Assembly (NCBI RefSeq): GCF_000964465.1
Contig: NZ_BANH01000019.1
Coordinates: 34,103-98,102, forward strand
DNA length: 64,000 nucleotides
Direction: 5' to 3'
Source of the DNA: Gluconobacter thailandicus F149-1 = NBRC 100600
GTDB lineage: Bacteria > Pseudomonadota > Alphaproteobacteria > Acetobacterales > Acetobacteraceae
A model generated the notes under the pieces. The model made no database searches. It was given only the letters and a program-made list of their open reading frames with translations, and was not told the DNA's origin. This document shows, piece after piece, positions 26,717-35,220 of the stretch. Positions within the stretch are counted from its first letter, which is position 1; each line of letters starts with the position of its first letter. A program made the position numbers and the translations under genes.

Positions 26717-27253
26717 ATAGCTAGACCGCCGATGCAGGCCGCGCCCACCCGTGAGGGGCCGCGCGTCAACGAGGAAATCCGTGTTCCGCAGGTTCGTCTG
26801 ATTGACGAAGAAGGCGAAATGCAAGGTGTCATGACGACCCGGGATGCCCTGATGCGTGCTTTCTCGGTTGGCCTTGACCTGCTGGAAATCAGCCCGACCG
26901 CTGTTCCGCCTGTTGTGAAGATTCTGGACTACGGCAAGTTCAAGTACGAACAGCAGAAGAAGAAGAACGAAGCTCGCAAGAAACAGAAGGTCATTGAGAT
27001 CAAGGAAGTGAAGGTTCGTCCGGGTACGGGTGAGCATGACTTCCAGACCAAGCTCAAGGCCATCAATTCGTTCCTCGACGACGGCGACAAGGTGAAGGTT
27101 TCCCTGCGCTTCAAGGGCCGAGAAATGGCTCACCAGGAACTTGGCGCCAAGATGATGGAGCGTATCCGTCTCGAGGTTGAAGAAAAGGCCAAGGTCGAGC
27201 AGATGCCCCGTATGGAAAACCGCCAGATGCTGATGGTCATAGCTCCGCGCTAA
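26717..27253 (+). CDS. infC: Translation initiation factor IF-3, with AUA start codon
   Basis: Binds the 30S subunit and checks start-codon choice. The 178-residue protein has the N-domain (RVNEEIRVPQVRLIDEEGE...), the lysine-rich linker YEQQKKKNEARKKQK and the C-domain (EIKEVKVRPGTGEHDFQTKL). The start is placed at ATA 26717: AGGAG lies six bases upstream, and the added IARPP residues agree with the usual IF-3 N-terminus, whereas ATG 26732 has no ribosome binding site. Rare starts such as AUU are a known feature of infC and allow IF-3 to repress its own translation. A strong terminator follows, and rpmI/rplT are not adjacent. Confidence 0.93.
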   Translation: MARPPMQAAPTREGPRVNEEIRVPQVRLIDEEGEMQGVMTTRDALMRAFSVGLDLLEISPTAVPPVVKILDYGKFKYEQQKKKNEARKKQKVIEIKEVKVRPGTGEHDFQTKLKAINSFLDDGDKVKVSLRFKGREMAHQELGAKMMERIRLEVEEKAKVEQMPRMENRQMLMVIAPR

Positions 27254-27278
27254 GACCCACATCCGTCTCGGAATCCAG

Positions 27279-27312
27279 AAAAAGCAGTCATCTTCGGGTG
27301 GCTGCTTTTTTT
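27279..27312. terminator. Bidirectional terminator between infC and the TPR gene
   Basis: A 14-bp hairpin (AAAAAGCAGTCATC paired with GGTGGCTGCTTTTT, three G-T pairs) with a TTCG tetraloop and a T-run on both strands. It lies between the convergent ends of infC and the TPR gene. Confidence 0.9.
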
Positions 27313-27323
27313 ATGTCCCGCGA

Positions 27324-28874
27324 TCAGCTCGCCGGCGACGCTGCCTGACAGGAACGGTACACATCCATCAGGCGTTCAAGGGCCACACACACAGTTTCCA
27401 CCACACTCTCCCAGTCACCTGATCTGGATTGGCGGAAAATTCGCATTGTCGGGTACCACCCGGTCTGAGTGCCCCTTTCCCCCCAGCGCCAGCACGAATC
27501 CGCCCGTGACAGCATCCAGACAGGGAGGCCTAGCCCACCAGCAAGATGGGCAATAGACGTATCGACCGTAATCAACAGATCCACACCATACAAACGGGCA
27601 CCGGTGTCCTGAAAATCAAGAATATCGTTTGTTCCCTCGACCAAAGGCAATCCTGTCACCTCGATCTGATGTCTGGGCATGCCCATCTGGAAACTGACGA
27701 AACGTATTCCATCGACCGAGAATAACGGTTCCAACGTCTTCAGCGAGATGCTTCGGCGGCGATCTGTCTGCGTGGCGCGCAGATCATGAGGGCGAGGATC
27801 GCCCCCCCAGACCAGTCCGACAATGAAGTCTGGCCGCGCCGGATTTCCCTGCGCCACACTGCGCAGTGCATTGCCCTGCCGTATGATCTCGTCATCCGGC
27901 ACTGAAAGATAAGGTACCGGGCCGACAACATTGGACTCCAGACCCAGCCGGGCAGGAAGACTCATCATCGCGCAATGGTAATCGAAGCGCTCTTCAGCCG
28001 GCATGACAGAAAAGACCCGGTCGACCCCTTCAACCCTTTCCATGAGACGTACAAGCGGTACTGGCACCTGCACCACAACACAGGCCCCTCGGGCAGCAAG
28101 GAGAGATACGAGGCGGATGAAATGCAGAGTATCGCCATATCCCTGCTCATGATGAACAAGAATGGTTCGTCCCTGAAGATCCTCTCCTTCCCAGACAGGC
28201 GCCTCGATATCTGTCCTGACCATTCGGGAAGACTGCCAGCGCCATTCGTATTCCTGCCACCCTTCCAAAAACGAACCTGCTTTCAGCAGGGCTGTCGCAC
28301 GTCCGAAGCGAATGACGGGATGGGATGACGATTGCAGAAGGGCCGCATCATAAAACCCTACGGCCTCTGCCGAACGATTGAGGCATTGCAGGACATGGCC
28401 CGCATTATTCAGCGCATGGATATCGTCCGGCCGAAGAGTGAGGGCAACACGCACCAGACCCAGAGCCTCCTCAAACCGCCCCAGTCTGGAAAGCACCATG
28501 CTCAGATCCGTGGCGTAATCAGGAACCTCCGGGGCCTGAGACACCGCCTCTTCCAAAGCCTCAAGCGCTTCCGGCAACGCTCCCTCATGAAGATGAACAA
28601 TCCCCAGACGATGCCACACGCGGGGCGCTTCCGGCTTGGACTGAAGGGCTTTTCCGTAAAAAACTGCGGCCTTCGCCCAATACTGGAAACGCTCATACAG
28701 ACCGCCCAGAAGAAAAGCGCTTTCAGGGCGATCTGGCAGGAGAACTTCCGCCTCCTGCAAGGCTTCCAGAGCCTCTCCTCTCAGCCCGGCGTTATCCAGG
28801 CTGACAGCGGCACGCAAAAACGCTGTAAATTGATTGGCAGCAGGCGGAAATGGATCGGTGGCAACGGGGGTCAT
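27324..28874 (-). CDS. TPR protein with C-terminal glycosyltransferase-like domain
   Basis: A 516-residue protein. Residues about 15-210 form five or more tetratricopeptide repeats (A-LG-W/L..A patterns such as ALEALEEAVSQAPEVPDYATDLSMVLSRLGRFEEAL). The C-terminal half, with VHHEQGYGDTLHFIRLVSLLAARG and DLLITVDTSIAHLAGGLGLPVWML, resembles the GT9/GT41-like folds of TPR-linked glycosyltransferases. It may glycosylate protein or surface polymer, but no substrate can be named. TAGGAG precedes the ATG at good spacing. It diverges from putA; an 11-bp palindrome covers its leader. Confidence 0.75.
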   Translation of the reverse strand: MTPVATDPFPPAANQFTAFLRAAVSLDNAGLRGEALEALQEAEVLLPDRPESAFLLGGLYERFQYWAKAAVFYGKALQSKPEAPRVWHRLGIVHLHEGALPEALEALEEAVSQAPEVPDYATDLSMVLSRLGRFEEALGLVRVALTLRPDDIHALNNAGHVLQCLNRSAEAVGFYDAALLQSSSHPVIRFGRATALLKAGSFLEGWQEYEWRWQSSRMVRTDIEAPVWEGEDLQGRTILVHHEQGYGDTLHFIRLVSLLAARGACVVVQVPVPLVRLMERVEGVDRVFSVMPAEERFDYHCAMMSLPARLGLESNVVGPVPYLSVPDDEIIRQGNALRSVAQGNPARPDFIVGLVWGGDPRPHDLRATQTDRRRSISLKTLEPLFSVDGIRFVSFQMGMPRHQIEVTGLPLVEGTNDILDFQDTGARLYGVDLLITVDTSIAHLAGGLGLPVWMLSRADSCWRWGERGTQTGWYPTMRIFRQSRSGDWESVVETVCVALERLMDVYRSCQAASPAS

Positions 28875-28892
28875 GCTGGCTCCTACAGCCCC

Positions 28893-28929
28893 ATTTTTAG
28901 GAATGCCGCCTTAAGAACTTCCTAAAAAT
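28893..28929. promoter_or_regulatory. 11-bp inverted repeat between the TPR gene and putA
   Basis: Perfect arms ATTTTTAGGAA (28893-28903) and TTCCTAAAAAT (28919-28929) with a 15-base spacer, 19 bases upstream of the TPR gene start. Could be an operator or a leader hairpin for the minus-strand gene. The remainder of the 231-base gap shows nothing else that I can support. Confidence 0.35.
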
Positions 28930-29105
28930 CTCACGCTTCCCTGCTGTAATACGATGCCTTTTTTCCATCCCGGCGCAGTGAAACCGAAATTAAATCCTCT
29001 TTCAGCGCAGTCAGCGGATGTCTTGACGGGCAGGTTGCGTTAGAAGCGCATAATCTCTTCTGAATTAAAGGCCTCCCCGGGCTTTAACCCGCCTGGAATG
29101 GACCC

Positions 29106-32100
29106 ATGACCCATCCGACGACAAACCCGGCTTCACGCCCTGCTGCTCCTTTCGCAGAACTTTTGCTGTCACGCGCGCCACGTTCTGCCCATCGGGATTG
29201 CATTTCCACCGCACATTACCGCTCTGAAGCAGACTGCATGAACGACCTGCTGCCAGTTGCCACTCTGACAACCGAACAGGATCAGCGGGCCAACCGGATT
29301 GCGCATCTCGTCGCCCAGACTGTTCGTGAAGCACCCACGAACGCGATCGAAAGTCTGATGAAGACTTTCCCTCTGTCCGCGCCGGAAGGTCAGGCCGTCC
29401 TGTGTCTGGCGGAAGCTCTTCTGCGTATTCCGGATTCCAGTACGCAGGACGCACTGATCCGGTCCCTTGTAGGGCACGCGGACTGGGCGCGCCATATCAG
29501 CAAGCGACAGTCTTCTCTTATAAATTCCATTGCTCTGAACCTTTCGCTCGCGTCGCGTCTCAACCAGAGCAAAGGCTTCAGCCTCCGGCGTCTGACGCTC
29601 CAGACTTCGGTGCCCATGATCCGTCGTGGACTGGAAAAATCCGTCCGCACTCTCGGGACCAGCTTCATTCTGGGATCCACACTTGGGATGGCACTCCGGG
29701 CGTCTGCGGCTGGCGAAAAGCTGGGCCTGACCTATGCCTATGATCTCCAGGTCAATACCGCTCTGACGGCCGAGCAGGCTTTGAACGCTCTGACAGCTTA
29801 TGAAGATGCGCTGGAAGACATCAGCCAGCACGCTGGCATCACCGGCGATTTCCACGAGCGCCCGATCCTCTGCGTGCGTCTGCCTGCCCTGTCGGCCCGT
29901 TTCGGGCGGTTCCGCCGCGAACGCATCATGACAGAACTGCTTCCAACATTGCAGCGATTGGCCATCCGGGCACGCCATCTGGATGTCGGTCTTCTGTTTT
30001 CCACCGAAGACAGTACCCACCTTGAAACCGCTCTGGATCTGCTGGAAGCGCTCTGTATTCTTCCCGAACTGGGAAGCTGGAACGGCCTTGGGCTGACCGT
30101 TCAGACTTACGACCGTCGCGCCTCTGCGGTAGTGGCATTCCTGATTGATCTGGGGCGCCGCACCGGGCGCCGCATTCTTGTCAGGCTTGTCAAAGGAGCC
30201 TGCTGGGATTCGGAAATTCGGCAGGCACAGAAAAGTGGTCTGGCAGATTTTCCCGTTTTTACCCGTCGATGCCACACGGATGTCAGCTATATCGCCTGCG
30301 CCCGACAGCTTCTGGAAGCGCTGGACGCGAGTTACCCACAGTTTGCCACCCATAATCCTCGTACGATTGGCCATATTCTGGCCCTTGCCGACAAACCAGA
30401 ACCGGGGGATTTCGAATTCGCCTGTCTTCAGGGTCTCGGATTGCCTCTGGCCCAGTTTCTTCGTGATAAACAGGGCTTGAATTTACCCTGTCGCATCCAT
30501 GCCCCGGTTGGGGAATCCCAGGCTCTTATGCCGGGGCTGGTCCGTCAGTTGATGGAGAATGGTCCGGGCTCTCTGGGTCTGCGTCGCAATGCAGATCCCG
30601 CCGCCACAATCGAAGCACTCACAGCTGATCCGGTTGTGGCAACACGCCTGATTCCCCCCACAGAGCGCGCGAGCCGTTCCGTAAGGACCCCTTCAGATCT
30701 GTTCCTGCCGGGACGACGAAATGCGACGGGTGTTGATCTGTTCAGCGAAGAGACTTTACGAGCGCTTTATGCGGTCCTGGAGGGGGACGCGCCCTTCCTG
30801 CATGCGGCTCCCATAACGCCCGGTATTGATATCAGCACCAGTCGTTCCCGCATGATCTATAATCCTGCTGATCGACATGATCCTGTAGGGGATGTGGTCG
30901 AAACGGATGGGCAGACCCTTCTTGCTGCTCTACAATCCGCAGAACAGGCCCTTCCTGCGTGGTCAGCGAGCAAACCTGAAGACCGTATTACAGCACTGGT
31001 CAAAGCCGCAGAGCTGATTGAGACGCATCAGATCGAGCTAATGGCCCTCCTTGTGCGGGAAGCTGGCAAGACACTTCCAGCCGCACAGGATGAAGTCCGA
31101 GAGGCCGTCAGCATTCTGCGGCATGATGCAGAACGGCTTCAGGGCCGGGATCACCATCTTCATGCGGCGCCCTTGGGTCTGGTCGCCTGTATCAGTCCGT
31201 GGAGCAGCCCTCTGGCGGCTTTCGTTCAGCAGATCTCCGTTTCCCTTGCGGCGGGAAATGTTGTTCTCGCCAAGCCAGCGGAACAGACGCCATTTATTGC
31301 AAGCCGGGCCGTCCAGATTCTGCATGAGGCGGGTATTCCCCAAAACGCTCTGCATCTGCTGCCCGGCAACGGGTCCGTAGGGGAACGCCTTACGACGGAT
31401 CACCGCATTAATGCTGTGATGTTCACCGGCTCAACGCCCATCGGGAAAGCCGTCTCCCGGCAGATTTTTGACCGTCAGGGTCGAACTGGCACCCCCGTTC
31501 CAATCGTGACACGCACAGGCGGCCAGAATGCGATGCTGGTGGACAGCTCTGCCCAGCCGGAACAGGTGGTGCAGGATATTCTGACCTCAGCCTTCGACAG
31601 TGCGGGCCAGCGCTGCTCCTCGCTGCGCATCCTGCTGCTTCAGGAAGAGTGTGCTGAGGAAATTCTTCACCTTCTGAAAGGCGCCCTTCAGGATCTGGCG
31701 ATCGGCAATCCCGCGCGCCTGTCCACGGATATCGGCCCAATCATTTCTGCAGAAGCCCGGACTGAGGCACTGGATCATATTGAACTGATGCGCCGCGCCG
31801 GGCGGACCATCTGGTCTCCCGAACTCGGAGAGAACTGCCGTTACGGTCATTTCCTCCCCCCGACCCTTATTGAAATCGGGCGTGTGGCCGATATACCGCA
31901 TGAAGTATTCGGCCCCATTCTCCATGTGCGCCGCTTCAGCCGCAACGAAGCGGATGGCGTTATCGATGCTGTGAACTCCATGGGATATGGCCTGACTTTT
32001 GGCGTTCATTCCCGCATCCCGGCTACCGTCGAACGTGCGACACGTCGCATTCAGGCAGGGAACATCTACGTCAACCGTGCTATCACGGGTGCGGTCATCG

Positions 32101-32762
32101 GCTCGCAGCCTTTTGGTGGCTCGGGCCTGTCAGGCTGTGGCCCGAAAGTGGGTGGACCGTTTGCCCTGCGTCGCATGAGTACACAGACCGGGCCCTGGTT
32201 CCCTCCGCAAGACGCCACACCCGGCCAGATCCCACGTCATGCGCACAGTCTTGTCACGTTTCTTGAGAGCCGGGATGCTGTCTCGGCACGACAGATCCGT
32301 CAGGATATTGCGCATGCCATGACCGGATTTTCCATGGCCCTTCCCGGGGCTTCCGGCGAAACCAACACGCTGACACTCACCCCCTGCGGGCCGGTTCTGT
32401 GTGCAGGCGAAAGCTGGCCTGCCATTCTGAGGGCCGTAGGCATGGCCTTGGGAACCGGGAACCCTGCGCTCGTTCTTGGCCCTGACCACGCTCTGGACTG
32501 GATGCATCGTCTCCCGCAGGGGCTGACTGACCGTATCCAGCGTGTTGACCCGGGAGCCTTGCCGGAATGTGCGGCCATGATCATGGAGCGTCACTCAACG
32601 CGTGCCTTACAGGCCGCCTCAACGCTGACAGCCCGTGAGGGGCGGATCATTCCCATTTATATGCTGGACTGCCTGCGCCCTGAATGGCTGCTGGAAGAGC
32701 GCGTTGTCACCGTCAATACGGCTGCTCTCTGTGGCGATCCGACCATGATGGCGCTCTCCTGA
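29106..32762 (+). CDS. putA: PutA-type proline dehydrogenase/P5C dehydrogenase homologue, catalytic residues substituted
   Basis: By architecture a bifunctional proline utilisation protein (1218 residues; no N-terminal ribbon-helix-helix, so not a repressor). The PRODH domain spans about 140-510 (RLVKGACWDSEIRQAQ, PQFATHNPRTI) and the aldehyde dehydrogenase domain about 580-1050. Compared with E. coli PutA as I recall it, PRODH substrate-site residues are changed: Lys329 to Arg258, Asp370 to Ser299, Tyr437 to Cys366, Tyr540 to Ala449, Arg556 to Gln481. In the ALDH half the oxyanion Asn (PWNFP) is Ser700 and the general-base Glu (AETGGQ) is Arg803, while nucleophile Cys837 (AGQRC) remains. The reading frame is intact. 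Activity is doubtful; the family assignment is firm. Confidence 0.85.
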   Translation: MTHPTTNPASRPAAPFAELLLSRAPRSAHRDCISTAHYRSEADCMNDLLPVATLTTEQDQRANRIAHLVAQTVREAPTNAIESLMKTFPLSAPEGQAVLCLAEALLRIPDSSTQDALIRSLVGHADWARHISKRQSSLINSIALNLSLASRLNQSKGFSLRRLTLQTSVPMIRRGLEKSVRTLGTSFILGSTLGMALRASAAGEKLGLTYAYDLQVNTALTAEQALNALTAYEDALEDISQHAGITGDFHERPILCVRLPALSARFGRFRRERIMTELLPTLQRLAIRARHLDVGLLFSTEDSTHLETALDLLEALCILPELGSWNGLGLTVQTYDRRASAVVAFLIDLGRRTGRRILVRLVKGACWDSEIRQAQKSGLADFPVFTRRCHTDVSYIACARQLLEALDASYPQFATHNPRTIGHILALADKPEPGDFEFACLQGLGLPLAQFLRDKQGLNLPCRIHAPVGESQALMPGLVRQLMENGPGSLGLRRNADPAATIEALTADPVVATRLIPPTERASRSVRTPSDLFLPGRRNATGVDLFSEETLRALYAVLEGDAPFLHAAPITPGIDISTSRSRMIYNPADRHDPVGDVVETDGQTLLAALQSAEQALPAWSASKPEDRITALVKAAELIETHQIELMALLVREAGKTLPAAQDEVREAVSILRHDAERLQGRDHHLHAAPLGLVACISPWSSPLAAFVQQISVSLAAGNVVLAKPAEQTPFIASRAVQILHEAGIPQNALHLLPGNGSVGERLTTDHRINAVMFTGSTPIGKAVSRQIFDRQGRTGTPVPIVTRTGGQNAMLVDSSAQPEQVVQDILTSAFDSAGQRCSSLRILLLQEECAEEILHLLKGALQDLAIGNPARLSTDIGPIISAEARTEALDHIELMRRAGRTIWSPELGENCRYGHFLPPTLIEIGRVADIPHEVFGPILHVRRFSRNEADGVIDAVNSMGYGLTFGVHSRIPATVERATRRIQAGNIYVNRAITGAVIGSQPFGGSGLSGCGPKVGGPFALRRMSTQTGPWFPPQDATPGQIPRHAHSLVTFLESRDAVSARQIRQDIAHAMTGFSMALPGASGETNTLTLTPCGPVLCAGESWPAILRAVGMALGTGNPALVLGPDHALDWMHRLPQGLTDRIQRVDPGALPECAAMIMERHSTRALQAASTLTAREGRIIPIYMLDCLRPEWLLEERVVTVNTAALCGDPTMMALS

Positions 32763-32768
32763 CCTGAC

Positions 32769-33671
32769 TCAGGGGTGTAGACTGGCGGTAACGTCCGAGG
32801 CGATTTTCCGTGTCTCGGACCGGCCGTCTTCTGCCCGGTCATCCGTATAGAACTCGCGCACCACCGCATCATCCAGATCCGTCATGGCGAACTCACCTGA
32901 CTGCGGCTTTCTGTGCGTCACGAAGCTGCCAAGGATTGTCTCGGATGTATCGTAGTCCTTGAGCTGAGGGTTGGTAAGCGCGATCATCGAGACATACTCG
33001 AACAGGGATAGCCAGGAGACACCTTCCATTTTGGAGAGGTCCACGGTGATGGCCATGTACTTGATTTCTTCGCGCCGGATCGACCCCAGAAAAGACGTCA
33101 TCGGGATTTCGCCGATATACAGCGCTGTTGCCCTCCCTCCACCAAAGCGTGGGGGCAAATTCCCATTCAGAAGATGCGTTCCAGTCTGCCCGTTGTACTC
33201 AATCCCGACATCAGAAAACCAGCGAACAGGATAATCCTGCCGGATCGCATGCCTGACGTCTGAGGGAGGGAGACGAAAATTGTCTGCAAAAGCTGCCGAA
33301 ACGTCGATCCCCTGCATCAGATAGGGATCTCGCTCCAGAATATGATTGATCAGATCGTCTTCATGGGTCGTGGCCAGAATGAAGAGCTGCGGGATCGGGC
33401 AATGCGCTTTGACCGGAATCCCGTATCGCGCAAAGCGGTCTTCCAGATGAGCCTCGAACTGCTTTTCTACATCTTCAGGGAAGCCCACAAACTGCGGGCA
33501 TACCATCTGGTTCCACCGGGCAATCTGGCGGTCTGCCCTTGGCTGGACGATTTCTTCAACCGCATGATTGGTCTGGTCGGACGTATATCCTTTCACGACC
33601 AGACGCTCCTGCGCCTGAGCACCAAAACTGATAGCGCAGAAAAGGGCCGCCGCAGAAAGCCAGACCCGCAT
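32769..33671 (-). CDS. Exported conserved hypothetical protein
   Basis: Not recognised by function. A 300-residue protein with a signal peptide cleaved near GAQA-QER. The mature part has MVCPQFVGFPEDVEKQFEAHLEDRF, FILATTHEDDLINHIL, and a conserved-looking SIRREEIKYMAITVDLSKMEGVSWLSLFEYVSMIAL block, a pattern I associate with secreted alphaproteobacterial proteins of unknown role. Two cysteines may form a disulfide. No protease or other catalytic motif is evident. Convergent with putA, six bases apart. Confidence 0.7.
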   Translation of the reverse strand: MRVWLSAAALFCAISFGAQAQERLVVKGYTSDQTNHAVEEIVQPRADRQIARWNQMVCPQFVGFPEDVEKQFEAHLEDRFARYGIPVKAHCPIPQLFILATTHEDDLINHILERDPYLMQGIDVSAAFADNFRLPPSDVRHAIRQDYPVRWFSDVGIEYNGQTGTHLLNGNLPPRFGGGRATALYIGEIPMTSFLGSIRREEIKYMAITVDLSKMEGVSWLSLFEYVSMIALTNPQLKDYDTSETILGSFVTHRKPQSGEFAMTDLDDAVVREFYTDDRAEDGRSETRKIASDVTASLHP

Positions 33672-33752
33672 GAAACATCCCCTTCTGGTGAATCATGTCA
33701 AAATATGTCTGTAAATTTCTATCAGCAAAACAGTTCTGAATGGAAACAGAAT

Positions 33753-34109
33753 TTACCGCTCGATTTTCCGCACAATGCGCTGAAGGACAGGCCGCGCTTT
33801 CAGGAAATGGCCGTAAAGAAATTCCAACCCCTTAAGGACCGGCGGGAACCGTGCAATTTCGCCAAGGGGCCTCAGAACCAGGATCGCGCGCCACATCGCC
33901 GCAAAAGCCGCAGCACCATCATACATGCGGTCCCCTTCTCTCGCATGGAAACGTCCCAGAAGTTTACGCCGATCCAGCGGACAGTCTGCTGTCTCGCTGG
34001 TCGCATCAATGAACTGGATGTTTCCGCGCCGGTCCAGCCGGCGCATCAGGGCAATTTCCTTCTGGCACAAGGGGCAGCTTCCATCGTGCCAGACGGTCAG
34101 CCGTGTCAC
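33753..34109 (-). CDS. DCC-family thiol-disulfide oxidoreductase-like protein (DUF393)
   Basis: A 118-residue thioredoxin-like protein with the DUF393 signature at its start, VWHDGSCPLCQKEI (DxxCPxC), followed by FIDATSE. Family members are predicted redox proteins; none is well characterised. It begins with GTG at 34109, one base after the stop of the upstream SIMPL-domain gene, so translation is probably coupled. The second DCC motif is not obvious. Confidence 0.8.
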   Translation of the reverse strand: MTRLTVWHDGSCPLCQKEIALMRRLDRRGNIQFIDATSETADCPLDRRKLLGRFHAREGDRMYDGAAAFAAMWRAILVLRPLGEIARFPPVLKGLEFLYGHFLKARPVLQRIVRKIER

Positions 34110-34110
34110 G

Positions 34111-34809
34111 TCAGGGGGCCAGCTCGGCCTGCACGTTGACTGTCACGCGCAGGGTCTGCTCCTGCGGTGTGCCCTGTGGAGGCGTAAAGGAATCTGCTGA
34201 AGCACGCGCAGCCATCAGCATCACAGGGCGTGGGCCTGGCTCCATGGATGAGACCCGGATCTGCTTCAAACGCGCCACATGCAACCCGAGAGTTTTCGCG
34301 CTCTCTTCGGCTTCCTTGCGAACTTTCTGAAGGGCCTGCATGCGGGCCTGACCCAGCAGCACTTCACGGGTTTCAGAATCCAGAGACCAGTCCAGACCAT
34401 CCATCATCAGACCATGGCTTTGCAACTTGCCGGACAGATCCAGAAGCGGCACGGCGTCCTTGCCACTCAGGCTAAGATCCTGACGGGCCGTCCAGCGTGT
34501 CGGACCATGTTCCGGCGTCTGATCAGACAGTGAATAGCTACCCGCCTGCGCCTCAATACCCGTCTGACCAGAAGCCATCTTCATCGCATCGGCCATATGA
34601 GCGTTCAGGGTCTTCTGGGCCTCGGTCGCAGACGAACTGTCTGCGCGTCCAAAAAGATGGACAGTCAGAAGCGTGGGTGCCGCGTGGGCTTCTCCCGTGA
34701 CGGTGAAATCCAGCTCTGTCCCATTCGACGCATCATCGGCACGAGCCTGACAGAAGGCGGCCAGAGACAAAACGGCCAGAGGGGTAGCTAGACGGAATAA
34801 ACGCTTCAT
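34111..34809 (-). CDS. Periplasmic SIMPL-domain (DUF541) protein
   Basis: A 232-residue exported protein with a signal peptide ending near QARA-DDA. The mature part has FTVTGEAHAAPTLLTVHLFGRADSSSATEAQKTLNAHMADAM, a middle strand-helix unit and LGQARMQALQKVRKEAEESAKTLGLHVARLKQI, which is the SIMPL/BP26 pattern (oligomeric envelope proteins linked to oxidative stress tolerance). It overlaps the upstream gene by ATGA and is coupled to the DCC gene downstream: a three-gene envelope/redox operon. Confidence 0.82.
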   Translation of the reverse strand: MKRLFRLATPLAVLSLAAFCQARADDASNGTELDFTVTGEAHAAPTLLTVHLFGRADSSSATEAQKTLNAHMADAMKMASGQTGIEAQAGSYSLSDQTPEHGPTRWTARQDLSLSGKDAVPLLDLSGKLQSHGLMMDGLDWSLDSETREVLLGQARMQALQKVRKEAEESAKTLGLHVARLKQIRVSSMEPGPRPVMLMAARASADSFTPPQGTPQEQTLRVTVNVQAELAP

Positions 34810-35162
34810 GAGTGCTCCTGACTGTGTTCAAGGAGAACCAACGCACGACGAAGCCTTGCGATCCCGGCCCGAAGATGACGGTGCCTGCAGAGCGTGTCTC
34901 CTTCCGTCCGCAGACGACGCGCATCATCCATTGCCCCAACGGGGATACCGTGTGGCGTGGCCAGAAGATGATCCACGCTCTGGGTCAACTGAGTACAGTA
35001 TTCCGCACTGTCAGACGTCACGGAGATGGTTCCGTCCTCTTTCCCTGCAACGGGTTTGACAGGCGCCAGCTGAGCCGGGCCATGCGTCGCCGGAGCGGCC
35101 GCCAGGCTTCCCATGAGGCCAAGACCCAGAAGACAGACAGAAGTAGGAGACAGAAGGCGCAT
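34806..35162 (-). CDS. Small exported hypothetical protein
   Basis: A 118-residue protein, not recognised. The signal peptide (MRLLSPTSVCLLGLGLMGSLAAA) is followed by an Ala/Pro/Val-rich stretch and a helical region with SAEYCTQLTQSVDHLLA and DTLCRHRHLRAGIARLRRALVLL; the two cysteines could pair. Start set at 35162, which has GAAGG five bases upstream. First gene of the short operon with the SIMPL and DCC genes. Confidence 0.68.
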   Translation of the reverse strand: MRLLSPTSVCLLGLGLMGSLAAAPATHGPAQLAPVKPVAGKEDGTISVTSDSAEYCTQLTQSVDHLLATPHGIPVGAMDDARRLRTEGDTLCRHRHLRAGIARLRRALVLLEHSQEHS

Positions 35163-35220
35163 CTCGCCTTCTTTAGGCTTTCTCACCTAAGCCACGCGTG
35201 AGGGGGGCATGAAACTTCCG

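Noticed and set aside
26732..27253. infC starting at ATG 26732
   Set aside because: No ribosome binding site at this ATG, while the in-frame ATA 15 bases upstream has a perfect one and completes the conserved N-terminus.
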